Shown in pieces: positions 24,544 through 33,537 of a stretch of DNA of 64,000 nt. How positions within the stretch are numbered: position 1 is the stretch's first letter; each line of letters opens with the position of its first letter. Position numbers and translations under genes: made by a program. The notes below the pieces were generated by a model, which did no database searches, had not been told where the DNA came from, and saw only the letters and a program-made list of their open reading frames with translations. The DNA comes from Thalassospira lucentensis MCCC 1A00383 = DSM 14000 (GTDB taxonomy: Bacteria; Pseudomonadota; Alphaproteobacteria; Rhodospirillales; Thalassospiraceae), in NCBI RefSeq assembly GCF_000421265.1, contig NZ_ATWN01000004.1, forward strand, positions 62,001 to 126,000, in the 5' to 3' direction.

Positions 24544-25458
24544 TTGTCGATTGTGAAGAATCATGCTGGCCGTCTTGTCGCGGGCAGTCTTGCGGTCCTG
24601 ATATGTATCGCGCCCTTGTTTGTCAGGGCAGAGGACACCACGGATGACATCGTGCAAACCGTACGTGATCTTGAAGGCCGTCTTGACGCCCGGATCGGTA
24701 TTGCGGTTATGGACACTCAAAACAATCAGAACTGGCATTATCGCGGGGACGAACGTTTCCCGATGACCAGCACGTTCAAGGCCCTTGCCTGTGCCGCGAT
24801 CCTGTCGCGGGTTGATGAGGGGAAGGAAAACCTTGAGCGTAAGGTTGTCTTTGCAAAAAGTGATCTTGTGACCTATTCACCGGTCACGGAAAAACATGTC
24901 GGGGCGCCGGGTATGACGATTGGGGCATTATGTGATGCAACCATGTCGCTAAGTGATAATACCGCGGGAAATTTGATTCTGGATGCACTGGGCGGTCCCG
25001 ATGGGGTAACGGCCTTTTTGCGTGATATCGGCGATAATACGACCCGTCTTGATCGACGTGAACCGGAACTGAACGAAGCCGTTCCGGGAGATCTGCGTGA
25101 TACAACCACGCCCGATGCAATCGCCCGAACCCTGCGCGATCTGGTTTTGGGCGATGTGCTGTCCGATCCATCGCGCCAGCACTTAAAAAGCTGGCTGGTC
25201 GGCAATAAGGTTGGCGGGCCATTGATCCGGGCGGGCATGCCCGATGACTGGGTGATCGGTGATCGCACCGGTGCTGGTGGCTACGGATCGCGGGGTAATA
25301 TTGGCATTATTTGGCCGACCGGGCGAAAGCCGCTGGTTGTGGCAGTTTATATTACCCAAACTGATGCGTCGTTTGATGCCCGTAATGCCGCGATTGCCGA
25401 AATTGGGAATGCCATTGCCACTGCTGTCGCGGTAAAGACCAACGAGGAGCCATTATGA
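24544..25458 (+). CDS. Class A beta-lactamase of the RTG (carbenicillinase) type
   Basis: A 304-residue periplasmic serine beta-lactamase, which hydrolyses beta-lactams. Signal peptide residues 1-29 (to VRAED). All class A motifs are present: STFK (76-79, nucleophile S76), SDN (137-139), the omega-loop EPELN (173-177, general base E173) and RTG (241-243) in DRTGAGGYGSRG where most class A enzymes have KTG. RTG is characteristic of the CARB/PSE carbenicillinase group. The TTG start at 24544 has GGA five bases upstream; GTG 24553 is an alternative. There is no neighbouring ampR-like regulator, and base composition matches the surroundings, so it looks resident. Confidence 0.92.
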   Translation: MSIVKNHAGRLVAGSLAVLICIAPLFVRAEDTTDDIVQTVRDLEGRLDARIGIAVMDTQNNQNWHYRGDERFPMTSTFKALACAAILSRVDEGKENLERKVVFAKSDLVTYSPVTEKHVGAPGMTIGALCDATMSLSDNTAGNLILDALGGPDGVTAFLRDIGDNTTRLDRREPELNEAVPGDLRDTTTPDAIARTLRDLVLGDVLSDPSRQHLKSWLVGNKVGGPLIRAGMPDDWVIGDRTGAGGYGSRGNIGIIWPTGRKPLVVAVYITQTDASFDARNAAIAEIGNAIATAVAVKTNEEPL

Positions 25459-25681
25459 CGGCTCGCCGGTATATAACTTGCTGGTATAAATAGAACCCTG
25501 CGTGGGGCTGTCGGCACCTGCTGATTGCCCCGCCATATTATTTATCCTTGAGGCAAGGGGGCAGAAACCCGCCCGACGATTACAAGGTGGTGCCCGGTAA
25601 AACTTGCCGGTAGCCAGTCGTCTCATAACCAGCTAAAAGTATAGACTATTGTGATAAGTTATTGGCTTTAAAGGCGGTCGC

Positions 25682-28297
25682 GTGCTGTTTCGGGGGCTCA
25701 TCCTTGCTGTAAGTGTCGCATTTGTTGCGTTTGTCTATGTCCTGCTTGAGGTCATGGCAAAGGCAGGTCTTGATGCGCGTCTGATGTGGATCATCGGGTC
25801 GATGGTGACCGGGGTCGCAATTGTTGCGGTCGGGGCATTGTCGCTGTCTGCGCGTTGGCGTAACGGCGGGCATGATGAACTCGGCCCTGTGATCAATGGT
25901 CTTTCGAAATCCGATATCGGCGTTGCGCTGATTGATGCTTATGGCCGGACGATCTATGCCAACCCGGCGTTCTCGCGCAAACTGGCGATCGAACCCGGGG
26001 CGGATATGCTGTCTGCCCTTGAAGCACGTCTTTCCTATCTTGATATCGGCAGTGCCGATCTGGCCGAACTTCGCACCCGTGCCATGCGCGGCGAAGGCGG
26101 GGAGATGTATATCGACCTGTCGCGATCTGAAAAGTTTGTTGCGGCTGATCATCTTGCGACCCCCGATGATGCCCAGGGCGACCGCGAAAACATAGTCAAC
26201 GCAAGTGACGACACTGTGCCGGCTGCAATGGCAAATGGCGCGTGCCTGCGCATCGCGGTTACGGCGGGCAATGCCCGTTCGGGCCAAATGTTATGGACAG
26301 TCGATGGTGTTGATCCGTCTGTCATGACCGATGCCGGTGCGTCGGTATTGATGCCGTCGCATGGCGAGGATACCCCATTCCAGATTGCGGCCCAACAGGC
26401 CGACGATATGCCCACGATGTTGCCTGCTGTTGCCGGTGCGATTGCCGGCGGGCTTGAACATGCTGATCAAATGATTGAACGTCTGCCGGTCGGGGTGTGC
26501 GGGCTGGATGAAGAAGGCCGTATTCTGTATCTTAATCGCCGCTTGGCAAGCTGGCTTGGCGGCGAGCCAGAAGATTTCAACAGCGGGTCACTTGAACTGG
26601 CTGACCTGATTGTCGGTGACGGGATCAACGGCGAGGTCAAGCTTAAGGTTAAAGGCGGCGAGCCGATCCGATGCTTCGTCACCCATTCGATCAATGCCCC
26701 GGGTACGGGCCCGGTCCGCAGTCAGGCCGTGATCTTCCCCGATCCGATGCCCGCCCATGAATGGGAACATGCACTGGCAGAAACCGAGCGCCGGGTGCGC
26801 TGGTTCTTTGACGAAAGTCCGCTGTCGATTGTGCTAGCCGATATGTCGGGGACGGTGACCGATGCCAACCGGGCCTTTATCGTCACCGCCGGGCAGCGCC
26901 ATGAAAATGTGGTGGGGCGGTCGATCCTTGAGTTGATCCTGCCCGAAGACCGCGACGAGGTTGCGCGTTATCTGTCCAAGGCCGTTATGGGCATGGGCAA
27001 GGGCGGACAGATCGAAGCCCGGCTTTCCGGCGCACGCGGTGTTGCAGCGCAGATTTACCTGCAACGGGTTGCCGGTCGTTCGGGCGAAGCCGGTGCGTTG
27101 CTTTTGAACTTCCTTGATACGACCGAGCAGAAGAACCTTGAGGAACAATTTGCCCAGTCCCAGAAAATGCAGGCGGTTGGTCAGCTTGCCGGTGGGGTGG
27201 CGCATGATTTCAACAATCTTCTGACCGCGATGATCGGCTTCTGTGATTTGTTGTTGTCGCGCCATGGGCCGGGTGATCCGAGCTTTGCCGACATCATGCA
27301 GATCAAGCAGAATGCTAACCGTGCGGCCAATCTTGTCCGACAGCTGTTGGCATTCTCGCGCCGTCAAACCCTGCAGCCCAAAATCATCAACATCACCGAC
27401 GCGCTGGCAGAAATGTCGAACCTGCTGCGCCGCCTGATTGGTGAGAAGATTGATCTTAAGGTCAATCATGGCCGGGACATCGGGTTGGTCAAGGTTGATC
27501 CGGGGCAGCTTGATCAGGTGATCATTAACCTTGTGGTCAATGCGCGTGATGCGATGGCAGGCGAGGGTGGCGTCCTGACGGTTCAGACCAGCACCGAAAT
27601 TATTGACGAGCCCAAGGCAACTGGCACCGAAGTTATCCCGCCGGGCGATTATATCGGCATCAAGGTGTCTGATAACGGCATTGGCATCCCAAAAGACAAT
27701 CTGACCCGCATTTTCGAGCCCTTCTTCTCGACCAAGCAACGCGGCGAGGGGACCGGGCTTGGCCTTTCAACGGTTTATGGCATTGTCAAACAGACCGGTG
27801 GCTTTATCGCGGTCGACAGTGAAGAAGGCAAAGGCACAACCTTTACCATCTATCTGCCGCGCTATGAGGCGACCGAGGAAGAACTGGCTGAAACACAGGC
27901 CGTCGCCGAAGAAGCCCCGTCCCGCGATTTGACCGGAACCGGTGCGATCCTTCTGGTCGAGGACGAAGACGCGGTGCGGACCTTTGGCGCACGCGCACTT
28001 CGCAGCAAGGGTTATGAGGTGCTTGAGGCCAATAACGGCGAGAACGCGCTTGAGGTCTTAAACAAGACCGACAAGACGATTGATCTGGTGATTTCCGATG
28101 TGGTGATGCCCGGGATCGATGGCCCGACCCTGGTCCGCATGCTGCGTGAACAGAAACCGGAACTCAAAGTCATCTTTATCTCCGGCTATGCCGAAGATAC
28201 CTATCGCGATGAACTTGACGAAGAAAACGGCGTGCATTTCCTGCCCAAGCCATTCTCGCTCAAGGATCTTGCGACCAAGGTCAAGGAAGTGCTTTAG
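25682..28297 (+). CDS. cckA: Hybrid histidine kinase CckA
   Basis: CckA heads the phosphorelay CckA-ChpT-CtrA that controls cell cycle or motility in alphaproteobacteria. The 871-residue protein starts at GTG 25682 (AAAGGCG upstream). Two membrane segments (about 3-25 and 33-55) are followed by PAS-like regions (about 60-130, 260-340, 370-490) and the HisKA domain with phospho-His H508 in QLAGGVAHDFNNLLTAMIGF. The HATPase has N box VINLVVNARDAM near 615 and G boxes EGTGLGLSTVYGIV. A C-terminal receiver follows, with LLVEDEDAVR and D806 in ISDVVMPGIDGP. ChpT and CtrA are not in the window. In Rhodospirillales this pathway mainly controls motility, which fits the flagellar neighbourhood. Confidence 0.93.
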   Translation: MLFRGLILAVSVAFVAFVYVLLEVMAKAGLDARLMWIIGSMVTGVAIVAVGALSLSARWRNGGHDELGPVINGLSKSDIGVALIDAYGRTIYANPAFSRKLAIEPGADMLSALEARLSYLDIGSADLAELRTRAMRGEGGEMYIDLSRSEKFVAADHLATPDDAQGDRENIVNASDDTVPAAMANGACLRIAVTAGNARSGQMLWTVDGVDPSVMTDAGASVLMPSHGEDTPFQIAAQQADDMPTMLPAVAGAIAGGLEHADQMIERLPVGVCGLDEEGRILYLNRRLASWLGGEPEDFNSGSLELADLIVGDGINGEVKLKVKGGEPIRCFVTHSINAPGTGPVRSQAVIFPDPMPAHEWEHALAETERRVRWFFDESPLSIVLADMSGTVTDANRAFIVTAGQRHENVVGRSILELILPEDRDEVARYLSKAVMGMGKGGQIEARLSGARGVAAQIYLQRVAGRSGEAGALLLNFLDTTEQKNLEEQFAQSQKMQAVGQLAGGVAHDFNNLLTAMIGFCDLLLSRHGPGDPSFADIMQIKQNANRAANLVRQLLAFSRRQTLQPKIINITDALAEMSNLLRRLIGEKIDLKVNHGRDIGLVKVDPGQLDQVIINLVVNARDAMAGEGGVLTVQTSTEIIDEPKATGTEVIPPGDYIGIKVSDNGIGIPKDNLTRIFEPFFSTKQRGEGTGLGLSTVYGIVKQTGGFIAVDSEEGKGTTFTIYLPRYEATEEELAETQAVAEEAPSRDLTGTGAILLVEDEDAVRTFGARALRSKGYEVLEANNGENALEVLNKTDKTIDLVISDVVMPGIDGPTLVRMLREQKPELKVIFISGYAEDTYRDELDEENGVHFLPKPFSLKDLATKVKEVL

Positions 28298-28803
28298 TTA
28301 ACTTGGAACAAGGTATCTCTGTATATCGCACTGTTCCGGCTATCGTTTAAGTCCAAAATTTTTATCTCGTTAGATAGATGTTTTTGGAATGCTTTGTCTA
28401 ACGTAACGAGATGTGCGTCTTCTATCTTGGTGATACATGCAAATATAAGGTCTGCACCTCTCAGGCGGCCAAAACCTGCCTGTTTTACGAGGGATGACGA
28501 TTTGGCAATGAGTTCCTCATCAATAGAGTAGATTATTTCATTGTCGCCCAAAATGTAGAAATCGTGCAGCATTCTTTGATGGTTTCTATTTTTTGAGGAG
28601 ACAGTTGCATTTACCTCGAAGAATGCAATTGAGGGAATGATGTTCAAATACTCCGTGTCAAACGAGTTATCTGATAAATCTTTCCATAAGCTATATGCCG
28701 GGCTATAGTCATGTTCATTGCCTTCTTTCAAGTTTACGATAGCAGAACTATCCCAGACAAATTTAAGCAAAACTAGCTTCTCCTGTGCTTGGAGCTGTGA
28801 CAT
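28294..28803 (-). CDS. PIN-domain protein (VapC-like), no visible antitoxin
   Basis: A 169-residue PIN-fold protein, the family of Mg-dependent RNases that includes VapC toxins. Acidic residues of the fold are seen in FVWDSSAIVNL (D about 18), FFEVNATV (E), and GADLIFACITKIEDAHLVTLD (two Asp). The gene is AT-rich and has codon use unlike its neighbours, suggesting acquisition. Its stop overlaps the cckA stop by three bases in convergent orientation. No antitoxin ORF fits in the 63 bases between its start and the exchanger gene, so it is an orphan toxin, a tRNA/rRNA-processing PIN protein or a remnant of a larger insert. Confidence 0.75.
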   Translation of the reverse strand: MSQLQAQEKLVLLKFVWDSSAIVNLKEGNEHDYSPAYSLWKDLSDNSFDTEYLNIIPSIAFFEVNATVSSKNRNHQRMLHDFYILGDNEIIYSIDEELIAKSSSLVKQAGFGRLRGADLIFACITKIEDAHLVTLDKAFQKHLSNEIKILDLNDSRNSAIYRDTLFQVN

Positions 28804-28866
28804 CTTTTGCTAAGTTTAGAGCAAACTAGCTGTGTAGCTAAAGTCTGGATTAATCGGTTGAGATAG

Positions 28867-29904
28867 TCACTCTGCTAAATAGAACACCGATCCGCCATAC
28901 AGGATGAGCATCGCAACACTTTCCCAGCCAATATTTCCGATCCCGCGTTTTTCGCGGTTAAGCATGCCAAGCAACAATACCCCGGTCATCAGGATCACCA
29001 GCCCGATGGTAAACAGGTGCTGGTCGGTAAAGGCCGCATAAATCGATCCATCGCGATAGGCAATATCGGATGCAGCGAGGAACAGCACATCAAATGCATT
29101 CCCGCCAATGATATTGCCAAGGGCAAGATTGACGGCCCCGATCCGAACAGCCGCAATGGCCGAAACCAGTTCCGGTAATGACGTGGCAACCGCCGTCAGG
29201 AAGGTGCCCACAGCGGTTTCGCTCATGCCGGTTTTCTCAACAACAGCAAGGCCGCTTTGTCCGATGGTGTGCCCTGCAACCGCCGTCACCCCGGCAAGGA
29301 TGAGAAATTCACTCCAAAGGCGCAGGTTGCTTTCGGGGTGTATGTCTTCGTCGTCTTCCTTGGCATCTTCGTCTGTCACATCGGTTTTCTTGGGGTGCCA
29401 CATCGGTTCGCTACGGATTTCTGCCAGCAAGGACAGCCCGAAGCCATAGATGACAAACAACAGGATCGACGCCGGATGAATGTGAAAGATCATCCATTCT
29501 GGCCCTGCATAGGCCAGAATTGGCACGGCAAGCATGCTCACCAGCAAGGTTGCCTGCGCCAGACCGGTTGCACTGGCCGCAGCATGTTCAAGGTTGCTTT
29601 TGCGATAGACAATATCGGCCGCAGCCAGAAAAGTTGTCTGTGCGGCAATCCCGCCCAGCGCATTCCCAATCGCAAGATCGGTAAACCCCTGCCACGCGGT
29701 GGTGACCGACAGCACACTGCCCGGGAGGCTAGTTGACATGCCGACAAACAGGGCACCGGCGATGATCTGCCCCATGCCAGTACGTTCGGCCAGTTTGACG
29801 GCAACGCTGGCCAGTCGTACGCCAGCAAAACCAATGATGATTGTGCAAATGGCAAATATCGTAATGATTCCGGGCAAGGGTAGCTCGGCGATGTCAAAGG
29901 GCAT
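28867..29904 (-). CDS. Sodium/calcium exchanger family protein
   Basis: A 345-residue CaCA-family antiporter, exchanging Ca2+ (or K+/Na+) across the inner membrane. Two homologous halves each contain the alpha repeat: MSTSLPGSVLSV with GNALGGIAAQTTFLAAAD in the first and AVATSLPELVSAIAAVRIGA with GNIIGGNAFDVLFLAASD in the second. An acidic cytoplasmic loop (VTDEDAKEDDEDIHPESN) separates the halves. ATG 29904 (MPFDIAELPLPGIITIF) suits the topology; the frame stays open 50 codons further but that part is Arg/Lys-rich and unlikely to be translated. Confidence 0.88.
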   Translation of the reverse strand: MPFDIAELPLPGIITIFAICTIIIGFAGVRLASVAVKLAERTGMGQIIAGALFVGMSTSLPGSVLSVTTAWQGFTDLAIGNALGGIAAQTTFLAAADIVYRKSNLEHAAASATGLAQATLLVSMLAVPILAYAGPEWMIFHIHPASILLFVIYGFGLSLLAEIRSEPMWHPKKTDVTDEDAKEDDEDIHPESNLRLWSEFLILAGVTAVAGHTIGQSGLAVVEKTGMSETAVGTFLTAVATSLPELVSAIAAVRIGAVNLALGNIIGGNAFDVLFLAASDIAYRDGSIYAAFTDQHLFTIGLVILMTGVLLLGMLNREKRGIGNIGWESVAMLILYGGSVFYLAE

Positions 29905-30059
29905 GCTGCGTCTTTCGAAAATGTCGGGTTCCCATGCCTTTAACTTCTGACGAAGCTTCTTGTTCCACGAAATGCTTGTCGTTCTAGAAGAAATCCGGCG
30001 CGGAAATAACCTGCAGTTCCTGTTCTGAAAACCTTCTGGTTTGCATTCATTCAAATTGG

Positions 30060-30094
30060 CAAAGGACGCCCGATATTATGGGGCGTCCTTTTCT
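30060..30094. terminator. Hairpin terminator after hmp
   Basis: AAAGGACGCCC and GGGGCGTCCTTTT pair around an AT loop just after the hmp stop. The T run is longer on the plus strand, so its strength for the minus-strand hmp transcript is uncertain. Confidence 0.6.
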
Positions 30095-30104
30095 TTTGCG
30101 GGCT

Positions 30105-31319
30105 TTATGCGGCAATTTCGTCGTCGGTCGGACCAAAGATTTCGTAATGAATCTGGTCGTGTGAAACGCCCTGTGTGTGAAGGTCATTGACCATTTTACG
30201 CAAAAACGGCTTGGGCCCGCACAGGAAGAAATCAGCCTTGGAAAACGGTGTGTTGTCCTTAAGCCAGTCGGTCGAGATATAGCCGGTCAGATCATGGGTG
30301 ACACCGGGTTTATCCTGGGGTTCCGGGGCACTGTAAAACGTGGCGACAGACATGTTGCCATGCTGATGGGCGATCTTGTGAATATGGGGGCCCATCGCAT
30401 GGGTTCGACTGTTTAGCGCACCATGCACATAGTGGGTTTCCACATCAGGATAACGCGCGCCGATGGTTTCAAGTATGCTGACCATCGGGGTTAATCCAAC
30501 CCCCGCTGACAGCAACACCACCGGGCGTTCGGGCTCGTCGGGCAAATAGAAATCACCGGCAGGCGGGGTGATTTCAATGATGTCACCGATTTCGGTTGCT
30601 TCATGCAAGAACCGCGACCCGCCTTGACCTTTGGGTTCAAGCTTTACCGAAATTCGGTAGTCCTGATTGTTGGGCGCGCATGAGATCGAATAATTCCGCT
30701 TGATTTCAATACCATCGGCAAGACCAAGGCGCAGTGTAAGATACTGCCCCGGCCGATGTGCCAAAACCGGTAAATTATCGACCGGGGAAAGGATGAAAGA
30801 GGTAATAACCTCGCTTTCGGGGTATTTGGCCGTAACCCGAAACGGGCGCCAGCCTGTCCAGCCACCGGTCCGGCTTTCAAGGTCGGTGCGGATGTCAGCT
30901 TCGCGGCCAATCAGGATATTGGCCAAGAACCAATAGGCATCCCCCCACGCCGCGAGGATTTCATCATTGACCTTATCGCCAAGGACTTCGGCAATCGCCC
31001 CCAAAAGGGCGCGTGCGACATAGGCGTAATGTTCAGGAAGGATGTGATAACCGATATGTTTATGCGCAATGCGTTCGACGATTGGAACCAGCGTGTCCAG
31101 ATTATCGATGTTGCGCGCATAAGCCAGAAGGGCCCCGGCAAGGGCATGGACCTGTGATCCGCTGTCTCCTTGGTTGGAGTGATTGAACAATGCCCGGATG
31201 TGGGCATCCTCAAACAGCTTGCCATACATGATTTTGGTGATGTCCGTGCCATAGGTTGAAAGGGCGGGGACAGTGGATTTGACCAGCGTGATGGTGTGCG
31301 GCGAAAGGGGTTTTTGCAT
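30105..31319 (-). CDS. hmp: Flavohaemoprotein, nitric oxide dioxygenase
   Basis: Hmp converts NO and O2 to nitrate using NAD(P)H. The 404-residue protein has a globin domain (1-140, proximal His in AHKHIGYHI), a FAD-binding domain (RPGQYLTLRL, RNYSIS) and a NAD-binding domain (LLSAGVGLTPMVSILE, FLCGPKPFLRKM). A GAGGAG ribosome site precedes ATG 31319. It lies 139 bases after the truncated haemoglobin gene and downstream of nsrR, all in one direction. The NsrR-like sites before the haemoglobin gene would control both if they are co-transcribed. Confidence 0.96.
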   Translation of the reverse strand: MQKPLSPHTITLVKSTVPALSTYGTDITKIMYGKLFEDAHIRALFNHSNQGDSGSQVHALAGALLAYARNIDNLDTLVPIVERIAHKHIGYHILPEHYAYVARALLGAIAEVLGDKVNDEILAAWGDAYWFLANILIGREADIRTDLESRTGGWTGWRPFRVTAKYPESEVITSFILSPVDNLPVLAHRPGQYLTLRLGLADGIEIKRNYSISCAPNNQDYRISVKLEPKGQGGSRFLHEATEIGDIIEITPPAGDFYLPDEPERPVVLLSAGVGLTPMVSILETIGARYPDVETHYVHGALNSRTHAMGPHIHKIAHQHGNMSVATFYSAPEPQDKPGVTHDLTGYISTDWLKDNTPFSKADFFLCGPKPFLRKMVNDLHTQGVSHDQIHYEIFGPTDDEIAA

Positions 31320-31458
31320 AACCAGATCTCCTCAAAGGTGGTGTCCAGACACAGCAACACTGTTCAGCTTTTGCGAAGCTGTGCGGGACAGGGCGAAAGA
31401 ATGAAAAGGCGTTAGGAACGGCAGCCGGGAACCGGGGACGGAAGGCCCGAAAACGACG

Positions 31459-31860
31459 TTACCCGGATATTCCCGATGGATGTAGCCCGCCGTGGGTTGG
31501 CTCATACATCACATATTTCAGCCGGTCGGCGATGCGTGCGGCTTTTATCTGCATCAGTTGGGCAACCTCAACCGGCAACAATTCGGTGGTGGTTTGTGTC
31601 CATAAATGCAGCCAGCGATCGAACATTACCGGGGTGATTTCATGGGCGTGCAGGGCATGCAGGGCCAGTGGGTTTCCCTTGTATCGGCCCGTGGTCAGCA
31701 TCAGTGACGACCAGAAATCCTCAAGCCGGGCAAGATGTTCATCCCAGTCCTCAATAACGCGGGAAAAGATCGGGCCAAGTTCCGGGTCTTGCCGGACACG
31801 CTGATAAAATACGGCCAGCACTTCGGGGAGCTTGTTGGGATCAAGGGCAGGAGATGTCAT
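31459..31860 (-). CDS. Group III truncated haemoglobin
   Basis: A 133-residue 2-on-2 globin of the group III (ctb/GlbP) type. Features include LPEVLAVFYQRVRQDPELGPIF, WDEHLARLEDFWSSLMLTTG and RYKGNPLALHALHAHEITPV with the proximal His region HLWTQTT following. Such proteins bind O2 and NO and are linked to nitrosative stress. Start ATG 31860 is chosen for family length; an upstream ATG at 31896 lies among the NsrR-like sites. It sits between nsrR and hmp. Confidence 0.88.
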   Translation of the reverse strand: MTSPALDPNKLPEVLAVFYQRVRQDPELGPIFSRVIEDWDEHLARLEDFWSSLMLTTGRYKGNPLALHALHAHEITPVMFDRWLHLWTQTTTELLPVEVAQLMQIKAARIADRLKYVMYEPTHGGLHPSGISG

Positions 31861-31879
31861 GACATGGGCCTCGTTTAAT

Positions 31880-31898
31880 AAGTATTTAAAATGCATAT
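31880..31898. promoter_or_regulatory. NsrR-like operator 1 before the haemoglobin-hmp unit
   Basis: AAGTATTTAAAATGCATAT follows the pattern GTATTnnAAATGC shared with two more sites near nsrR. Its complement contains ATGCATTT, the core of the NsrR half-site AAGATGCATTT. It is about 20 bases upstream of ATG 31860. Confidence 0.65.
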
Positions 31899-31910
31899 AT
31901 ATGGTTAAAT

Positions 31911-31929
31911 AGGTATTGTAAATGCAAAT
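31911..31929. promoter_or_regulatory. NsrR-like operator 2 before the haemoglobin-hmp unit
   Basis: AGGTATTGTAAATGCAAAT is the second copy of the pattern, 31 bases (three helical turns) from the first. Confidence 0.6.
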
Positions 31930-31984
31930 TAAACTAACTCAAAAAATCATCGAGCTATGATTAACGTAGGCCATTGATATGTAT

Positions 31985-32431
31985 TTATTTTTCGGAATTC
32001 ATATCAATCAAAAGATTGAACAAACCGCGCTGCCGCGACAGCACATCGGCCAATGTCATCTTATCGAGTGTTTGGAAAAACGACTCTTCTGCTTCCTTAA
32101 GGATCACGGCCAGCCCACAGGCCGGTGCCAGACGGCATTCACCGCCGTCTTCGCGCATGCATTCAACCAGCACGGACTGGCTTTCAAGTTGGCGCACCAA
32201 TGTCCCGATACAGATATCTTCGGGTTTGCGTGACAGTGCAATGCCCCCGGCACGCCCACGCACGGTTTCAAGGTATCCTTCTGCTGCCAGCCACTGGGTG
32301 ACCTTGGCCAGATGATTGTATTTGGCATTGTGAATGGCGGCAATTTCGCGGGTCGACATCAAGGCACCATTTGAGGCTGCCAGATGCATGATGACCCTAA
32401 GGGCGTAATCGGTAAAACGTGTAAGCTGCAT
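31985..32431 (-). CDS. nsrR: Rrf2-family nitric oxide sensor NsrR
   Basis: A 148-residue Rrf2 regulator with N-terminal winged helix (MQLTRFTDYALRVIMHLAAS, RGRAGGIALSRKPEDICIG) and the three iron-sulfur cysteines C91, C99 and C105 in VECMREDGGECRLAPACGL, the NsrR arrangement. NO destroys the cluster and lifts repression. It is encoded upstream of the truncated haemoglobin and hmp genes in the same direction. A matching operator at 32454-32472 lies just before its own start, indicating autoregulation. Confidence 0.93.
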   Translation of the reverse strand: MQLTRFTDYALRVIMHLAASNGALMSTREIAAIHNAKYNHLAKVTQWLAAEGYLETVRGRAGGIALSRKPEDICIGTLVRQLESQSVLVECMREDGGECRLAPACGLAVILKEAEESFFQTLDKMTLADVLSRQRGLFNLLIDMNSEK

Positions 32432-32453
32432 ACCGTCATTCTAGTCGAAAAAG

Positions 32454-32472
32454 ATGTATTTGAAATGCGAAT
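32454..32472. promoter_or_regulatory. NsrR-like operator before nsrR
   Basis: ATGTATTTGAAATGCGAAT, within AAGATGTATTT (32451-32461), which equals the enterobacterial NsrR half-site consensus AAGATGYATTT. It is about 20 bases upstream of the nsrR ATG at 32431. Confidence 0.7.
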
Positions 32473-32803
32473 AATACTGCACTGATCTGCAATGCTTTGT
32501 TTTGCGCATGGTAACGGGCTTAACACTAAAAATTACCGGGCGCCGGATTTGTCTGGTCGCCTTAAACGGGGAGGGGGCTCAGAAATTTAAACCCCTGATT
32601 TTCTATGCCGTAATAAAGTCCTGTGAACTTATCCTTCCGATGTAGCCAAATGTAATCTTACCGATTATCGTGGTGCCATACCGGATCGGAAAATAAGGTT
32701 CGGACAGGCCGCAGGTTACAATTTTCTGCGGTTGTACTGGTTGGAACGGCATATGTCCCGCAAGGGATAAGAACAAAAAAAACGAAATGCCGTGGGGTTT
32801 TAG
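32473..32803. other. nsrR-binding protein gene intergenic region
   Basis: About 370 bases lie between divergent nsrR and the binding-protein gene. Apart from the NsrR-like site at its left end and an imperfect inverted repeat CCGCAG/CTGCGG near 32709-32731, nothing was recognised. Confidence 0.4.
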
Positions 32804-33520
32804 ATGGCGCGTAATCCAAAGAACAGGTTCGTTCGATCCTGTTTCGTTGCCGTAATTTTTGTAATCGCTCTTTTCCTTTCTTTCAGTTTATTGCCCGCAG
32901 CGCATGCCGCGGAAAAATGCCTGCGCATAGGCATGCCTGAAATTTACACCGACCAACGCGGTATTGAGCCCTATCGCACTGTCATGGCCGAGGCGGGGCT
33001 TTGTGTCCAACCCGTTCCAATGCCCAATGCAAGATCGGTTCTTGCGATACGCAGGGGCGACATTGACGGGCTGTTTGCTGCTGTGAACGATTTGCCCAAG
33101 CTTGCGGGTGTCGCCGTTGTGCCGGGTAAGGTTACACTGGGGAACGTCAAGGGGCTGTTGATTGTCCGCAGTGGCGATATTGCCGGGATAGGGGATCTAA
33201 AAGACGAGCTCCTTGGTATCTGGCTTGGTGAAACCTGGTCAAAAGACCTGATTGCCAGTTATCCAAACGTCATCGGGGTTCCGCGTGGCCCGCAGATGAT
33301 GCAGCAAATGCTGCGCGAAGGTCGACTTGATGCCATGCTCATGGATGCCTATTCGCTCAAGATTTCTGGCGGGGTCCCCGATGGGTACAAGGGCATTCCA
33401 ATTGCAGATATCGTTGTCCACAGTTGGCTGCGCGCTGAATTTGCCGAATTCCTGCCCAAGCTGGATGAAGGCACACGCGCATATCAAAAAAAGCTGCTTG
33501 CTCTATCGCGCGAGCCCTGA
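32804..33520 (+). CDS. Periplasmic solute-binding protein (SBP_bac_3-like)
   Basis: A 238-residue secreted protein with a signal peptide (about residues 1-36, to AHAAEK). The mature part has the periplasmic-binding-protein-3 layout: LRIGMPEIYTDQRGIEPYRT, then NARSVLAIRRGDIDGLFAAV and GRLDAMLMDAYSLKISGG. There is no ABC permease or ATPase nearby, so it may be a stand-alone sensor-type protein or an orphan binding protein. The ligand cannot be told; the family mostly binds amino acids. Confidence 0.7.
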   Translation: MARNPKNRFVRSCFVAVIFVIALFLSFSLLPAAHAAEKCLRIGMPEIYTDQRGIEPYRTVMAEAGLCVQPVPMPNARSVLAIRRGDIDGLFAAVNDLPKLAGVAVVPGKVTLGNVKGLLIVRSGDIAGIGDLKDELLGIWLGETWSKDLIASYPNVIGVPRGPQMMQQMLREGRLDAMLMDAYSLKISGGVPDGYKGIPIADIVVHSWLRAEFAEFLPKLDEGTRAYQKKLLALSREP

Positions 33521-33537
33521 CCCTAAAGCAACATGCT

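Noticed and set aside
26834..27739. Long open frame (301 codons) antisense to cckA
   Set aside because: It mirrors the codon bias of the kinase gene on the other strand, has no ribosome site or protein family look, and would overlap a certain gene completely.
32709..32731. Inverted repeat CCGCAG/CTGCGG before the binding-protein gene
   Set aside because: Six-base arms with an 11-base gap occur often by chance; no second copy or regulator supports it.
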